From: Lysobacteraceae bacterium
Lineage (GTDB): Bacteria > Pseudomonadota > Gammaproteobacteria > Xanthomonadales > Xanthomonadaceae
NCBI GenBank assembly: GCA_017990865.1
Contig: JAGNNB010000009.1
Coordinates: 1 to 21,284, forward strand
Reading direction: 5' to 3'
DNA: 21,284 nt
Shown here: in pieces, positions 11,758 through 18,764 of the stretch
Numbering within the stretch: position 1 is the stretch's first letter
Layout: each line of letters starts with the position of its first letter
The notes under the pieces: model-generated
What the model was told of the DNA's origin: nothing
Database searches by the model: none
Seen by the model: only the letters and a program-made list of their open reading frames with translations
Translations under genes and position numbers: made by a program

Positions 11758-12093
11758 TAGAGCGGAGCGCAGCTCCGCTTGCACTGCATCGATCGTAGCG
11801 GAGTGAAGCTCCGCTATCGCCAAGTCCCTGTAGAGCGGAGCGAAGCTCCGCTCAGCGAAATACCGAGATCGGTAGCGGAGCTTCGCTCCGCTCTACGCGG
11901 GAATTGGGCAGCGGAGCTTCGCTCTGCTCTACTATCGCCAGGTCCCTTGTAGAGCGGAGCGCAGCTCCGCTCAGCGAAATACCGAGGTCGGTAGCGGAGC
12001 TTCGCTCCGCTCTACGTGGTGAATCGGGTAGCGAGGCTTTGCTCCGCTCTACGCGGGTCGGGTATAGGTCAGCGGAGCTTCGCTCCGCTCTAC
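11757..12093. repeat. Block of nine GTAG-type REP palindromes, partly tandem duplicated
   Basis: Nine copies of a roughly 19-bp palindrome, core AGCGGAGC-GAA-GCTCCGCT, lie at 11761, 11797, 11834, 11874, 11910, 11953, 11993, 12030 and 12071. The forward copies at 11757, 11830 and 11949 are headed by GTAG; the one at 11797 has a shortened head. Copies 4, 5, 7, 8 and 9 are inverted and end CTAC. Copies 3+4 (11830-11896) and 6+7 (11949-12015) are inverted pairs of 23-bp arms with 21-nt spacers, the REPIN layout. Copies 3-5 plus spacers recur as 6-8 with a shift of 119-120 bp. The block fills the gap between two convergent genes and extends into the second. REP palindromes of this type are spread by RAYT transposases elsewhere in the genome and can act as bidirectional terminators or mRNA stabilisers; that role is inferred. 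Confidence 0.9.
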
Positions 12094-13260
12094 GTGGGCG
12101 GTGGTGCGCTTCAATCCGAATAGGGGTCGCAGCCAGCGCACGCGACGGATGATCTCGAACCCCAGGAAGCACAGCGCGAACGTCGCCAAGACCAGCAGCG
12201 GGCCTTCGATCATCGGGCGAAGGCCGAGCGGCTTCGCGTTGTGGGCGAGTACGACGATCACCGTCTGGTGCAGGATGTAGACCGGAAATACCGCTTCGCG
12301 CAGATAGCGCAGGGCCGGCGAATCGACGAAGGCGATGCCGCGCGCGAAGCCGAAGATCGCGGCGATCGCGGACCACTGAAACATCGACCAGACCACGCGT
12401 TGCGTCATTCGCAGCATGTCCGGCGGCGGCGTGGTTTCGTCGCTGTAGCCGCTGCCGTAGAAATACCAAACGATGAAGGCGTAACCGACGGCCGCGACGA
12501 TCAGCGCCGGCCAACGCAAGCGCTGCAGCGCGTCCCAGACGCCGTCGCGGGTCGCGATCAGGATGCCCAGCAGGAACATCGGCAGGTACTGCGCATGGTT
12601 GTACCAGTCGTCGACCAGCGCATGCGTGGATTCGAAGCGGCCGACCAAGGCCAGACGCGCCAGCGCCAACAGCACGATCGGCCAGATCAGCGCGCCCGAT
12701 CCCGACAACCGCCGCTCGCACCAGGCGCTCGCGCGTTCGGTCATGCTCGGCGCGAAGCGCAACAACGCCCAGGCGATCACCGTATAGACCCAGAGATAAG
12801 CGACGAACCACAGATGGTTCCAGGTCGGAACGTCCAAACAGTCGCCTTCCCGACAGAAGCTGCCGTCGCCTTGGAGATAGCGCCCCCAGAAGGCGAGATA
12901 GCCGTCGCGATAACCGCCGGGCAATTTCTCGACGACCTCGTAATAGGCCTGCGGCGTCACCACCACCAGCATGCCGAAGATCAGCGGCACCAGCAGCCGC
13001 CAAGAGCGCGCGCCCAGGAAACCGCGGCCGGCGGCTCGCTGGGTCTTTCGGTACAGAAAGGCGGTGGCGACCCCCGAGACGAAGAACAGCAAGGACAGCC
13101 GCCATGGCGAGGTCAGCAGCATCAACGGTTCGAGCGTCTCGCTGGCGAACGGGCTTTTGACGTGCCAGCCCCAACTCACGTAATACATGCCGGTGTGGTA
13201 CAGCACCAGCAGTCCGAACGCGGCGATCCGCACCCAGTCCACATCGTAACGGCGTTCCAT
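12049..13260 (-). CDS. Membrane acyltransferase (acyltransferase 3 / OpgC-like)
   Basis: 403 residues with about ten hydrophobic segments. The N-terminus MERRYDVDWVRIAAFGLLVLY with His at about 22 is typical of acyltransferase 3 proteins, which transfer acyl groups such as acetyl or succinyl onto extracytoplasmic glycans, lipids or antibiotics. Other family-like segments are SPWRLSLLFFVSGVATAFL, WNHLWFVAYLWVYT, YLPMFLLGILIA and VFPVYILHQTVIVVLA. The substrate cannot be told from sequence; OpgC succinylates osmoregulated glucans and is the nearest named group. The start at 13260 has GGAG 7 bases upstream on this strand (ATG 13275 is an in-frame alternative). The frame stays open far upstream, antisense to the LytTR gene, which is not coding. 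The C-terminal residues HVERSEAPLTYTRPA and the TAG stop are encoded by REP repeats. Confidence 0.88.
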   Translation of the reverse strand: MERRYDVDWVRIAAFGLLVLYHTGMYYVSWGWHVKSPFASETLEPLMLLTSPWRLSLLFFVSGVATAFLYRKTQRAAGRGFLGARSWRLLVPLIFGMLVVVTPQAYYEVVEKLPGGYRDGYLAFWGRYLQGDGSFCREGDCLDVPTWNHLWFVAYLWVYTVIAWALLRFAPSMTERASAWCERRLSGSGALIWPIVLLALARLALVGRFESTHALVDDWYNHAQYLPMFLLGILIATRDGVWDALQRLRWPALIVAAVGYAFIVWYFYGSGYSDETTPPPDMLRMTQRVVWSMFQWSAIAAIFGFARGIAFVDSPALRYLREAVFPVYILHQTVIVVLAHNAKPLGLRPMIEGPLLVLATFALCFLGFEIIRRVRWLRPLFGLKRTTAHVERSEAPLTYTRPA

Positions 13261-13401
13261 GGCAGCGCTCCGCATCGAGAAGGGCGCAGTCTGTCCACCG
13301 TGCGCGTCGATCGGTGGGCCGAAGTGTCGTTTCGCCGCGAACCGGTGACATACCGGGGGCGAACAGGGACGAATCGGGCGACGATGATGGCCTCCGCCCT
13401 C

Positions 13402-13407
13402 TAAAAT
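13402..13407 (+). promoter_or_regulatory. Probable -10 element for a leaderless LytTR transcript
   Basis: TAAAAT lies 6 bases before the GTG start at 13414. Transcription would start at or beside the GTG, and no Shine-Dalgarno sequence is visible. The best -35 match (GCGACG, 13378-13383, 18-nt spacing) is weak. The 153-bp region 13261-13413 separates two divergent genes, so it must also hold the acyltransferase promoter, which I could not place. Confidence 0.4.
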
Positions 13408-13413
13408 GCGCGC

Positions 13414-14331
13414 GTGACATCCGACACCGACCCCGACCTCGCCGCCGCTCCGCCGCAGCCCTCGCGCACCGCGGTCGGGCCGGCGTGGTTCTGGCGTTGG
13501 CGCACATCGATCGAGATCGTGTTCTGGGTCGTGCTGACCCTCATCAACGGCATCGCCAACAGCATCACGGTGCTGATGGACATCCGGCGCGTCGGTCTGA
13601 ATTTCGCCGATTGGGAACCCGCGGTATGGGAATGGTCCAGCGGCGTCGTGGTGCTGGCGCTGATTCCGGCGGTGGACTGGTTCACCCGTCGCTACCCGCT
13701 GCATTGGGACACCTGGCATCGCCACCTGCCGATGCACGCGCTCGGCAGCGTCGTGTTCTCGCTGGTCCATGTCGCGGGGATGGTCGCGCTGCGGCGCTGG
13801 GCCTACGCCAGCCAAGGGCTGGACTACGACTTCGGCCATTGGCCGAGCGAGTTGTTCTACGAATACCTCAAGGACGCCCGCGGCTACATCATGATCGTCG
13901 CGATGATGGAGGGCTATCGTTTCATCGTCCGCCGCCTGCAGGGCGAGGCCAGTTTGCTGGACCGCCCGGACGAGGGCGAGCCGATCGAGCCCGTCGAACG
14001 CCCGGAGCGCTTCCTGGTGCGCAAACTCGGCCGCGAATTCTTGATCGCGGCCGACGATATCGAATGGCTGCAGGCTGCCGGCAACTACGTCAATCTGCGC
14101 GTGCGCGGCCACGACTATCCGCTGCGCAGTACGATCGCCGGCATCGAAGCGCGTCTGGCGCCCGGCCGCTTCGCACGGGTCCACCGCAGCTACATCGTCA
14201 ATTTGACCCGCGTGACCTCGATCGAGCCATTGGACAGCGGCGATGCGCGCCTGCATCTGCACGGCGGCGACGCCTTGCCCTGCAGCAGGACCTATCGCGA
14301 CGCGCTGCGCGCCAAGATCGCCGCAGCCTGA
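13414..14331 (+). CDS. rpfD: Membrane-anchored LytTR-family regulator, RpfD-like
   Basis: 305 residues. The N-terminal half is a membrane domain with about four hydrophobic segments (31-52, 73-90, 107-126, 155-172). After an acidic, Pro-rich linker comes a LytTR DNA-binding domain at about 200-302, with its usual marks: DDIEWLQAAGNYVNLRV, YPLRSTIAGIEARL and FARVHRSYIVNLTRV. LytTR domains bind DNA through beta strands and loops, so this is probably a membrane-bound transcription regulator. It lacks a receiver domain. A LytTR protein, RpfD, occupies the place just before prfB in the Xanthomonas rpf locus, hence the symbol, given by position and domain only. The GTG 13414 start is chosen because it follows the -10 site and gives a soluble N-terminus before the first membrane segment. 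It is divergent from the acyltransferase. Confidence 0.85.
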   Translation: MTSDTDPDLAAAPPQPSRTAVGPAWFWRWRTSIEIVFWVVLTLINGIANSITVLMDIRRVGLNFADWEPAVWEWSSGVVVLALIPAVDWFTRRYPLHWDTWHRHLPMHALGSVVFSLVHVAGMVALRRWAYASQGLDYDFGHWPSELFYEYLKDARGYIMIVAMMEGYRFIVRRLQGEASLLDRPDEGEPIEPVERPERFLVRKLGREFLIAADDIEWLQAAGNYVNLRVRGHDYPLRSTIAGIEARLAPGRFARVHRSYIVNLTRVTSIEPLDSGDARLHLHGGDALPCSRTYRDALRAKIAAA

Positions 14332-14359
14332 GAATGCCCGATCCCTTGCAGCAGCCTGC

Positions 14360-14365
14360 TAGAAT
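14360..14365 (+). promoter_or_regulatory. Possible -10 element for prfB
   Basis: TAGAAT lies 31 bases before the prfB ATG in the 64-bp gap after the LytTR gene. No convincing -35 is seen 16-18 bases upstream, so the call is weak. Read-through from the LytTR gene is an alternative. Confidence 0.25.
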
Positions 14366-14395
14366 CCCCGCTCTTTGCCGCACCGCACATACGCC

Positions 14396-15524
14396 ATGAT
14401 CGAACTCAATCCGATCCGCCAGCGCATCGTCGACCTCCGGGATCGGCTCGATTCGCTGAGGGGGTATCTTTGACTACGACGCCAAAGTCGAGCGTCTGGA
14501 AGAAGTCAACCGGGAACTCGAAAACCCGGCTATTTGGAACGATGCCGAGCGCGCCCAAGCGCTGGGCCGCGAGCGTTCCCTGCTTGATAAAACCGTCAAC
14601 GGCATCCGCGACCTGAAAGACGGCTTGGCCGGGGCCGAGGAACTGCTCGACCTGGTCGAGATGGAAAACGACGACGACACCGCGCTGGCGATCCAGACCG
14701 ACGTGGAGCGCTACGCCAGAGGCGTGGATCAACTCGAATTCCAGCGCATGTTCTCCGGCAAGATGGATGCGTCGAACGCCTTCGTCGACATCCAGGCCGG
14801 CGCCGGCGGCACCGAAGCGCAGGACTGGGCCGAAATGCTGCTGCGCATGTATCTGCGCTGGGCCGAATCCCGTGGCTGGAAAACCGAACTGATGGAAGTC
14901 AGCGGCGGCGACGTCGCCGGCATCAAGTCGGCCACGTTCAGAGTCGAGGGCGATTACGCCTACGGTTGGCTCAAGACCGAGATCGGCGTGCATCGCTTGG
15001 TGCGTAAATCGCCGTTCGACTCGGATAACCGTCGCCATACTTCGTTCACTTCGGTCTTCGTCTCGCCGGAAGTCAACGACGACATCGATATCGAGATCAA
15101 TCCGGCCGACTTGAAGACCGACGTGTATCGCTCTTCGGGCGCGGGCGGTCAGCACGTGAACAAGACCGAATCGGCGGTGCGCATCACCCACGTCCCGACC
15201 GGTATCGTGGCGGCGTGCCAGAACGGCCGCAGTCAGCATCAAAACCGCGACACCGCGATGAAAATGCTGAAAGCGAAGCTGTACGAAATGGAGATCCAAA
15301 AGCGCAACGCCGAGCGCGACGCGCTGGAGGCCACCAAATCGGACATCGGCTGGGGCAGCCAGATTCGCAATTACGTGCTCGATCAGTCGCGCATCAAAGA
15401 TTTGCGGACAGGTATCGAGCGCAGCGATACGCAGAAAGTGCTCGACGGCGATCTCGACGAGTTCGTCGAAGCCAGCTTGAAATCGGGGCTGGAAGCGGGC
15501 GCCAAACGCAGCGACGCCGTCTGA
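14396..15524 (+). CDS. prfB: Peptide chain release factor 2, with programmed +1 frameshift
   Basis: Read as 14396-14470 joined to 14472-15524, this gives 375 residues. RF2 recognises UAA and UGA stop codons and triggers peptide release on the ribosome. The zero frame encodes 25 residues ([10 protein letters not shown] to LRGYL) and meets TGA at 14471-14473; skipping one base continues as [11 protein letters not shown]. The anticodon-mimic tripeptide SPF is at 205-207 and the catalytic GGQ at 250-252 ([20 protein letters not shown]), the same GGQ numbering as E. coli RF2. Coding-frame continuity and both motifs show the gene is functional, not broken. No Shine-Dalgarno is seen at ATG 14396. 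lysS follows, as in many gammaproteobacteria. Confidence 0.97.
14459..14474 (+). promoter_or_regulatory. prfB autoregulatory frameshift site
   Basis: AGGGGGTATCTTTGAC combines an internal Shine-Dalgarno-like AGGGGG, the slippery CTT codon and an in-frame TGA followed by C, a poor termination context. When RF2 is scarce the ribosome pauses at TGA and shifts +1; when RF2 is abundant it terminates. The site matches the classic E. coli element from AGGGGG onward and uses codon 26 likewise. Confidence 0.97.
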
Positions 15525-15535
15525 CGCTCGTGGTT

Positions 15536-15605
15536 TTGTAGGAGCGCCGGAAGGCGCGACTGTTTGCCACTGGCGCAGGTGTCGCGCCTTCCGGCGCTCC
15601 TACAA
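15536..15605. repeat. REPIN-like inverted pair of GTAG REP sequences between prfB and lysS
   Basis: Two 25-nt arms (15536-15560 and 15581-15605) are perfect inverted complements, separated by 20 nt. Each arm contains GTAGGAGCGCCGGAAGGCGC, a GTAG head followed by its own small palindrome (GCGCC-GGAA-GGCGC). This is a different REP family from the one at 11757-12093 but has the same GTAG head. The element starts 12 bases after the prfB stop and fills much of the 126-bp gap before lysS. In RNA it would form a very stable hairpin without a U-run, so it could weaken read-through or protect the prfB mRNA end; the effect is inferred. Confidence 0.9.
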
Positions 15606-15650
15606 CGCGCCTACACCGTTCATTTTCACGCACACACCGCGGATATCGAT

Positions 15651-17159
15651 ATGACCGACGCCCACACCCCGCCGCACGACGAGAACGCTTTGATCGCCGA
15701 GCGCCGTGCGAAATTGTCCGCGCTGCGCGGGCAGGGTGTCGCGTATCCCAACGATTTCAAGCGCGGCGACTACGCCCGCGATCTGCAGGACGAATACGAA
15801 GACGCGGATCGCTGGACCGGCGAAGCGCTGGAAGCGACCGGGCGTCGCGTCGCGGTCGCCGGACGACTGATGGCCAAGCGGGTGATGGGCAAAGCCGCGT
15901 TCGCGCAGATTCAGGACATGAGCGGTGGCATGCAGTTGTTCCTGCAATCGAATGCGCTCGGTGAGATCTACGACGCGTTCAAGAGTTGGGATATCGGCGA
16001 CATCGTCGGCGCCGAAGGCATGCTGATGCGCACCAAGACCGGCGAATTGTCGGTGAAGGTGTCGTCGCTGCGTTTGCTGACCAAGTCGCTGCGGCCGTTG
16101 CCGGACAAGTGGCATGGCTTGAGCGATGTCGAACAGCGCTATCGTCAGCGCTACGTCGATTTGATCGTCAACCCCGAGTCGCGAGAAGTCTTCATCAAGC
16201 GCTCGAAGATCGTCTCGGCCATTCGCGGTTGGTTGGACGCGCGCCGGTTTCTCGAAGTCGAAACGCCGATGATGCATTACATCGCCGGTGGCGCGACCGC
16301 GCGCCCGTTCACGACCCACCACAATGCGCTGGATCTGGATTTGTTCCTGCGCGTCGCGCCCGAGTTGTACCTGAAGCGGTTGGTGGTCGGCGGCATGGAG
16401 CGCGTGTACGAGATCAACCGCAACTTCCGCAACGAAGGCGTGAGCACCCGGCACAACCCCGAATTCACCATGTTGGAGCTGTACGAGGCCTACGCCACGT
16501 ACAACGAAATCATGGATTTGACCGAAGGCATGATCCGCGATGTCGCGCGCGAGACCATCGGTGCGGACGAAGTGGAGTGGGACGGCAATCCCATCGATCT
16601 GGGCAAGCCGTTCCGGCGTTGGAAGCTCGAAGAAGCCGTGCGCGAACGCAATCCCGAGATTTCCGTCGCCGATTGCCGCGACCGCGAAGCGCTGGCGGCG
16701 CATTGCGCGCGTCTGAAAATCTACGTCAAGCCGGCGTACGGCTGGGGCAAGCTGCTGCTGGAGGTTTTCGAGAAGACGGTCGAACACGATCTGATCCAAC
16801 CGACCTTCATCACTCATTATCCGGTCGAAGTTTCGCCGCTGGCGCGCGAATCGGACAGCGAACCCGGCATCACCGATCGCTTCGAACTGTTCATCGGCGG
16901 CAAAGAGATGGCCAACGGATTCTCGGAGCTGAACGATTCAGAAGACCAAGCGGCGCGGTTCCAGGCGCAGGTCGCGGCCAAGGAGGGCGGCGACGACGAA
17001 GCCATGCACTACGACGCCGACTACATCCGTGCCCTCGAAGTGGGGCTCGCGCCCACCGGCGGGCTCGGGGTCGGCATCGATCGTTTGGTGATGCTGCTGA
17101 CCGGCTCCACTTCGATCCGCGATGTCTTGCTGTTCCCGTACATGCGTCCCGAAAGCTGA
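15651..17159 (+). CDS. lysS: Lysyl-tRNA synthetase, class II
   Basis: 502 residues, normal for class II LysRS, which charges tRNA-Lys with lysine. An N-terminal OB-fold anticodon-binding domain lies at about 60-150 ([32 protein letters not shown]). The catalytic core has motif 1 ([19 protein letters not shown] region), motif 2 at about 250-285 ([30 protein letters not shown]) and motif 3 at about 470-497 ([20 protein letters not shown]). ATG 15651 gives the standard N-terminus. The frame is open to 15564, but that part runs through the REPIN and is not conserved-looking. Upstream of the ATG only a weak CGGA is seen. Confidence 0.97.
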   Translation: MTDAHTPPHDENALIAERRAKLSALRGQGVAYPNDFKRGDYARDLQDEYEDADRWTGEALEATGRRVAVAGRLMAKRVMGKAAFAQIQDMSGGMQLFLQSNALGEIYDAFKSWDIGDIVGAEGMLMRTKTGELSVKVSSLRLLTKSLRPLPDKWHGLSDVEQRYRQRYVDLIVNPESREVFIKRSKIVSAIRGWLDARRFLEVETPMMHYIAGGATARPFTTHHNALDLDLFLRVAPELYLKRLVVGGMERVYEINRNFRNEGVSTRHNPEFTMLELYEAYATYNEIMDLTEGMIRDVARETIGADEVEWDGNPIDLGKPFRRWKLEEAVRERNPEISVADCRDREALAAHCARLKIYVKPAYGWGKLLLEVFEKTVEHDLIQPTFITHYPVEVSPLARESDSEPGITDRFELFIGGKEMANGFSELNDSEDQAARFQAQVAAKEGGDDEAMHYDADYIRALEVGLAPTGGLGVGIDRLVMLLTGSTSIRDVLLFPYMRPES

Positions 17160-17192
17160 GCGTCGTCGCTTCCATGGGACGCAAGCGGACAC

Positions 17193-17458
17193 CTAGGGCC
17201 TGTTAACGCTCGGGGTGCATTGCGTTGCGAATTCAGCGGCGTGCCGGCGGGCGCGGGGCGCGCAGCGCCTTGTTGGTGGCAAGGTTGAGCGATCCGCGCC
17301 CGCGGGCACGCCGCTGAAACGCAACCCAACGGGCAGTCATGCCGAGGGCGCGCCGCAGCGTCATCGCTCGGTCATGGATCGCGCCACTCCCTCGCTCTTC
17401 CTTGCCGCGCGCCCTTGGTATGGCCGCGCAGTGTACCCCGAGCGTTAACAGGCCCTAG
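17193..17458. mobile_element. MITE-like element with perfect 24-bp terminal inverted repeats
   Basis: The ends 17193-17216 and 17435-17458 are perfect inverted complements (CTAGGGCCTGTTAACGCT at the outer side). The outermost CTAG is present at both ends, so it may be a 4-bp palindromic target duplication around 20-bp terminal repeats, and weaker pairing continues inward. Inside, 17232-17256 and 17294-17318 form a second inverted repeat of 25 nt with one mismatch (TTCAGCGGCGTGCC ... GGCACGCCGCTGAA) around a 37-nt loop. No transposase-sized reading frame is present. Length, ends and lack of coding capacity fit a non-autonomous element moved by a transposase in trans. The end sequence loosely recalls IS5-family ends, but this is a guess. 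It lies 33 bp after lysS. Confidence 0.75.
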
Positions 17459-17690
17459 TCCGACCCGTACCCGATTTGCCGCTTAAGGTCACATTCGACA
17501 TCGATTGCGGCATCTGCACTATGCTCACGGACATCGGCCCCGTTCATGGTATCGGCGCTATGTATCTGAATAGATTGCGGGCGACTCGACCGGCCGCTTA
17601 TCTTCTGGTCAAGGCACGAAATTTGCTATAGATTCATGAAGGACATCTGGATCGACACGAACACAACCGGCAAGGATGCGGGGTAAACCC
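17459..17690 (+). other. Leader region of rpfG, no gene seen
   Basis: Between the MITE-like element and rpfG there is no credible reading frame. TATAGAT at 17627-17633 could be a -10 site for rpfG, but the sequence 16-18 bases upstream (around TTCTGG, 17603-17608) is a poor -35. This is the only AT-richer stretch here and the likeliest place for the rpfGC promoter. Region 17160-17192, before the element, holds nothing recognisable. Confidence 0.3.
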
Positions 17691-18764
17691 ATGTGGGGCA
17701 GCTCAGTGAAAATCGTCATCGTCGACGACCAAACTTCCGCGCGCACGATGCTGCGGCATATCCTCGAGGACATCGGTCCCGAGTTGGAGGTGTTCGATTT
17801 CGGCGATTCGGAAGAAGCCTTGCGCTGGTCCGAACACAATCGTCCGGACTTGCTGCTCCTGGACTACCGCATGCCGGCGATCGACGGTTTGGAATTCGCA
17901 CGTCGCTTCCGCCGCTCGCTGACCAACCGCGATGTGCCGATCGTGCTAGTCACGGTCGTTGGCGATGAACCCATTCGCCAAGCTGCCTTGGACGCTGGCG
18001 TGATCGATTTCCTGGTCAAGCCCGTGCGTCCGCGCGAGCTGCGCGCCCGTTGCCGCAATCTGCTGCAACTGAGGCAACAATCCGAGTCGATCAAACAGCG
18101 GGCGTTGTCGCTCGAACAGCGGCTCTTGTCGAGCATGCACGAGGTGGAAGAGCGCGAACGCGAGACGCTGTCGCGATTGGCGCGAGCGATCGAATTTCGC
18201 GACAGCGGCACCAGCGCCTATCTCGAGCGCATGTCGCATGTCGCCGGGCTGATCGCCGAAGGCCTGGGCATGCCCGAAGACGAAGTCCGCATGATCGAAA
18301 TGGCCGCGCCCTTGCACGATATCGGCAAGATCGCGATTCCCGACGATGTGTTGATGAAGCCGGGCCCGCTCGACGATCAGCAACTCAATATCATGCGTCG
18401 TCATCCGCGAATCGGTTACGAGTTGCTCAGCGGCAGTCAGAACCGTTTCATCCAAACCGGCGCGATCATCGCCTTGCGTCATCACGAACGTTTCGACGGC
18501 AGCGGTTATCCGGACGGTTTGAGCGGCAGCACCATTCCGCTCGAGGCCCGGATCGTCGCGGTCGCCGACGTGTTCGACGCACTCATTTCGCCGCGGCCGT
18601 ACAAGGGGCCCTGGACTGTCGAAAGCGCGCTCGATTATCTTGTCGAACAGAGCGGCAAACTGTTCGACCCGCAATGCGTGCGCGCGCTCATGAACAATCG
18701 CTCGCGGCTGGACGATATTTGTCAGCGTTATTCGACAGGCTCGCAGAGGCCGGGGTTGGAGTGA
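17691..18764 (+). CDS. rpfG: Response regulator RpfG: receiver plus HD-GYP cyclic di-GMP phosphodiesterase
   Basis: 357 residues from ATG 17691. In the DSF system RpfG is phosphorylated by RpfC and hydrolyses cyclic di-GMP, changing biofilm and exoenzyme production. The receiver domain (about 6-125) has Asp12/Asp13 (VIVDDQ), phospho-acceptor Asp58 (LLLLDYRMPAIDG) and Lys110 (DFLVKPVRPRE). A helical linker (125-160) leads to the HD-GYP domain, with HD at 209-210 (LHDIGKIAIPDDVLMKPGPL), HHERFDGSGYPDGLSG at 264-279 and the later Asp of VADVFDAL; all look intact. ATG 17691 has GGGG 8 bases upstream; ATG 17676 would add MRGKP and has no spaced ribosome site. GTG 17706 is also possible. The stop overlaps the rpfC start (GTGA), so the two are co-translated. 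Confidence 0.95.
   Translation: MWGSSVKIVIVDDQTSARTMLRHILEDIGPELEVFDFGDSEEALRWSEHNRPDLLLLDYRMPAIDGLEFARRFRRSLTNRDVPIVLVTVVGDEPIRQAALDAGVIDFLVKPVRPRELRARCRNLLQLRQQSESIKQRALSLEQRLLSSMHEVEERERETLSRLARAIEFRDSGTSAYLERMSHVAGLIAEGLGMPEDEVRMIEMAAPLHDIGKIAIPDDVLMKPGPLDDQQLNIMRRHPRIGYELLSGSQNRFIQTGAIIALRHHERFDGSGYPDGLSGSTIPLEARIVAVADVFDALISPRPYKGPWTVESALDYLVEQSGKLFDPQCVRALMNNRSRLDDICQRYSTGSQRPGLE

Noticed and set aside
11757..12093. CRISPR array
   Set aside because: Repeats are palindromic, occur in both orientations, have uneven spacing and the spacers themselves are duplicated; no cas gene is nearby. They are REP elements.
11904..12152. 82-codon plus-strand frame across the REP block
   Set aside because: It is composed of translated REP sequence and has no ribosome site; repeated sequence alone keeps it open.
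12049..14262. Acyltransferase frame extended to 737 codons
   Set aside because: The added N-terminal part is antisense to the LytTR coding region and low-complexity; ATG 13260 has a good ribosome site and gives the family's usual N-terminus.
14396..14473. prfB as a pseudogene with an early stop
   Set aside because: The TGA sits in the programmed frameshift element and the downstream frame is complete with the SPF and GGQ motifs.
15564..15650. Upstream start for lysS
   Set aside because: The extra 29 codons run through the REPIN; ATG 15651 gives the normal LysRS length.
17215..17448. 77-codon frame inside the MITE-like element
   Set aside because: No start context, no recognisable domain, and its ends lie within the inverted repeats.
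18050..18760. Upstream extension of rpfC within rpfG
   Set aside because: It is an alternative frame of rpfG, with an Arg/Ala-rich sequence; GTG 18761 has a ribosome site and yields an N-terminus like known RpfC.
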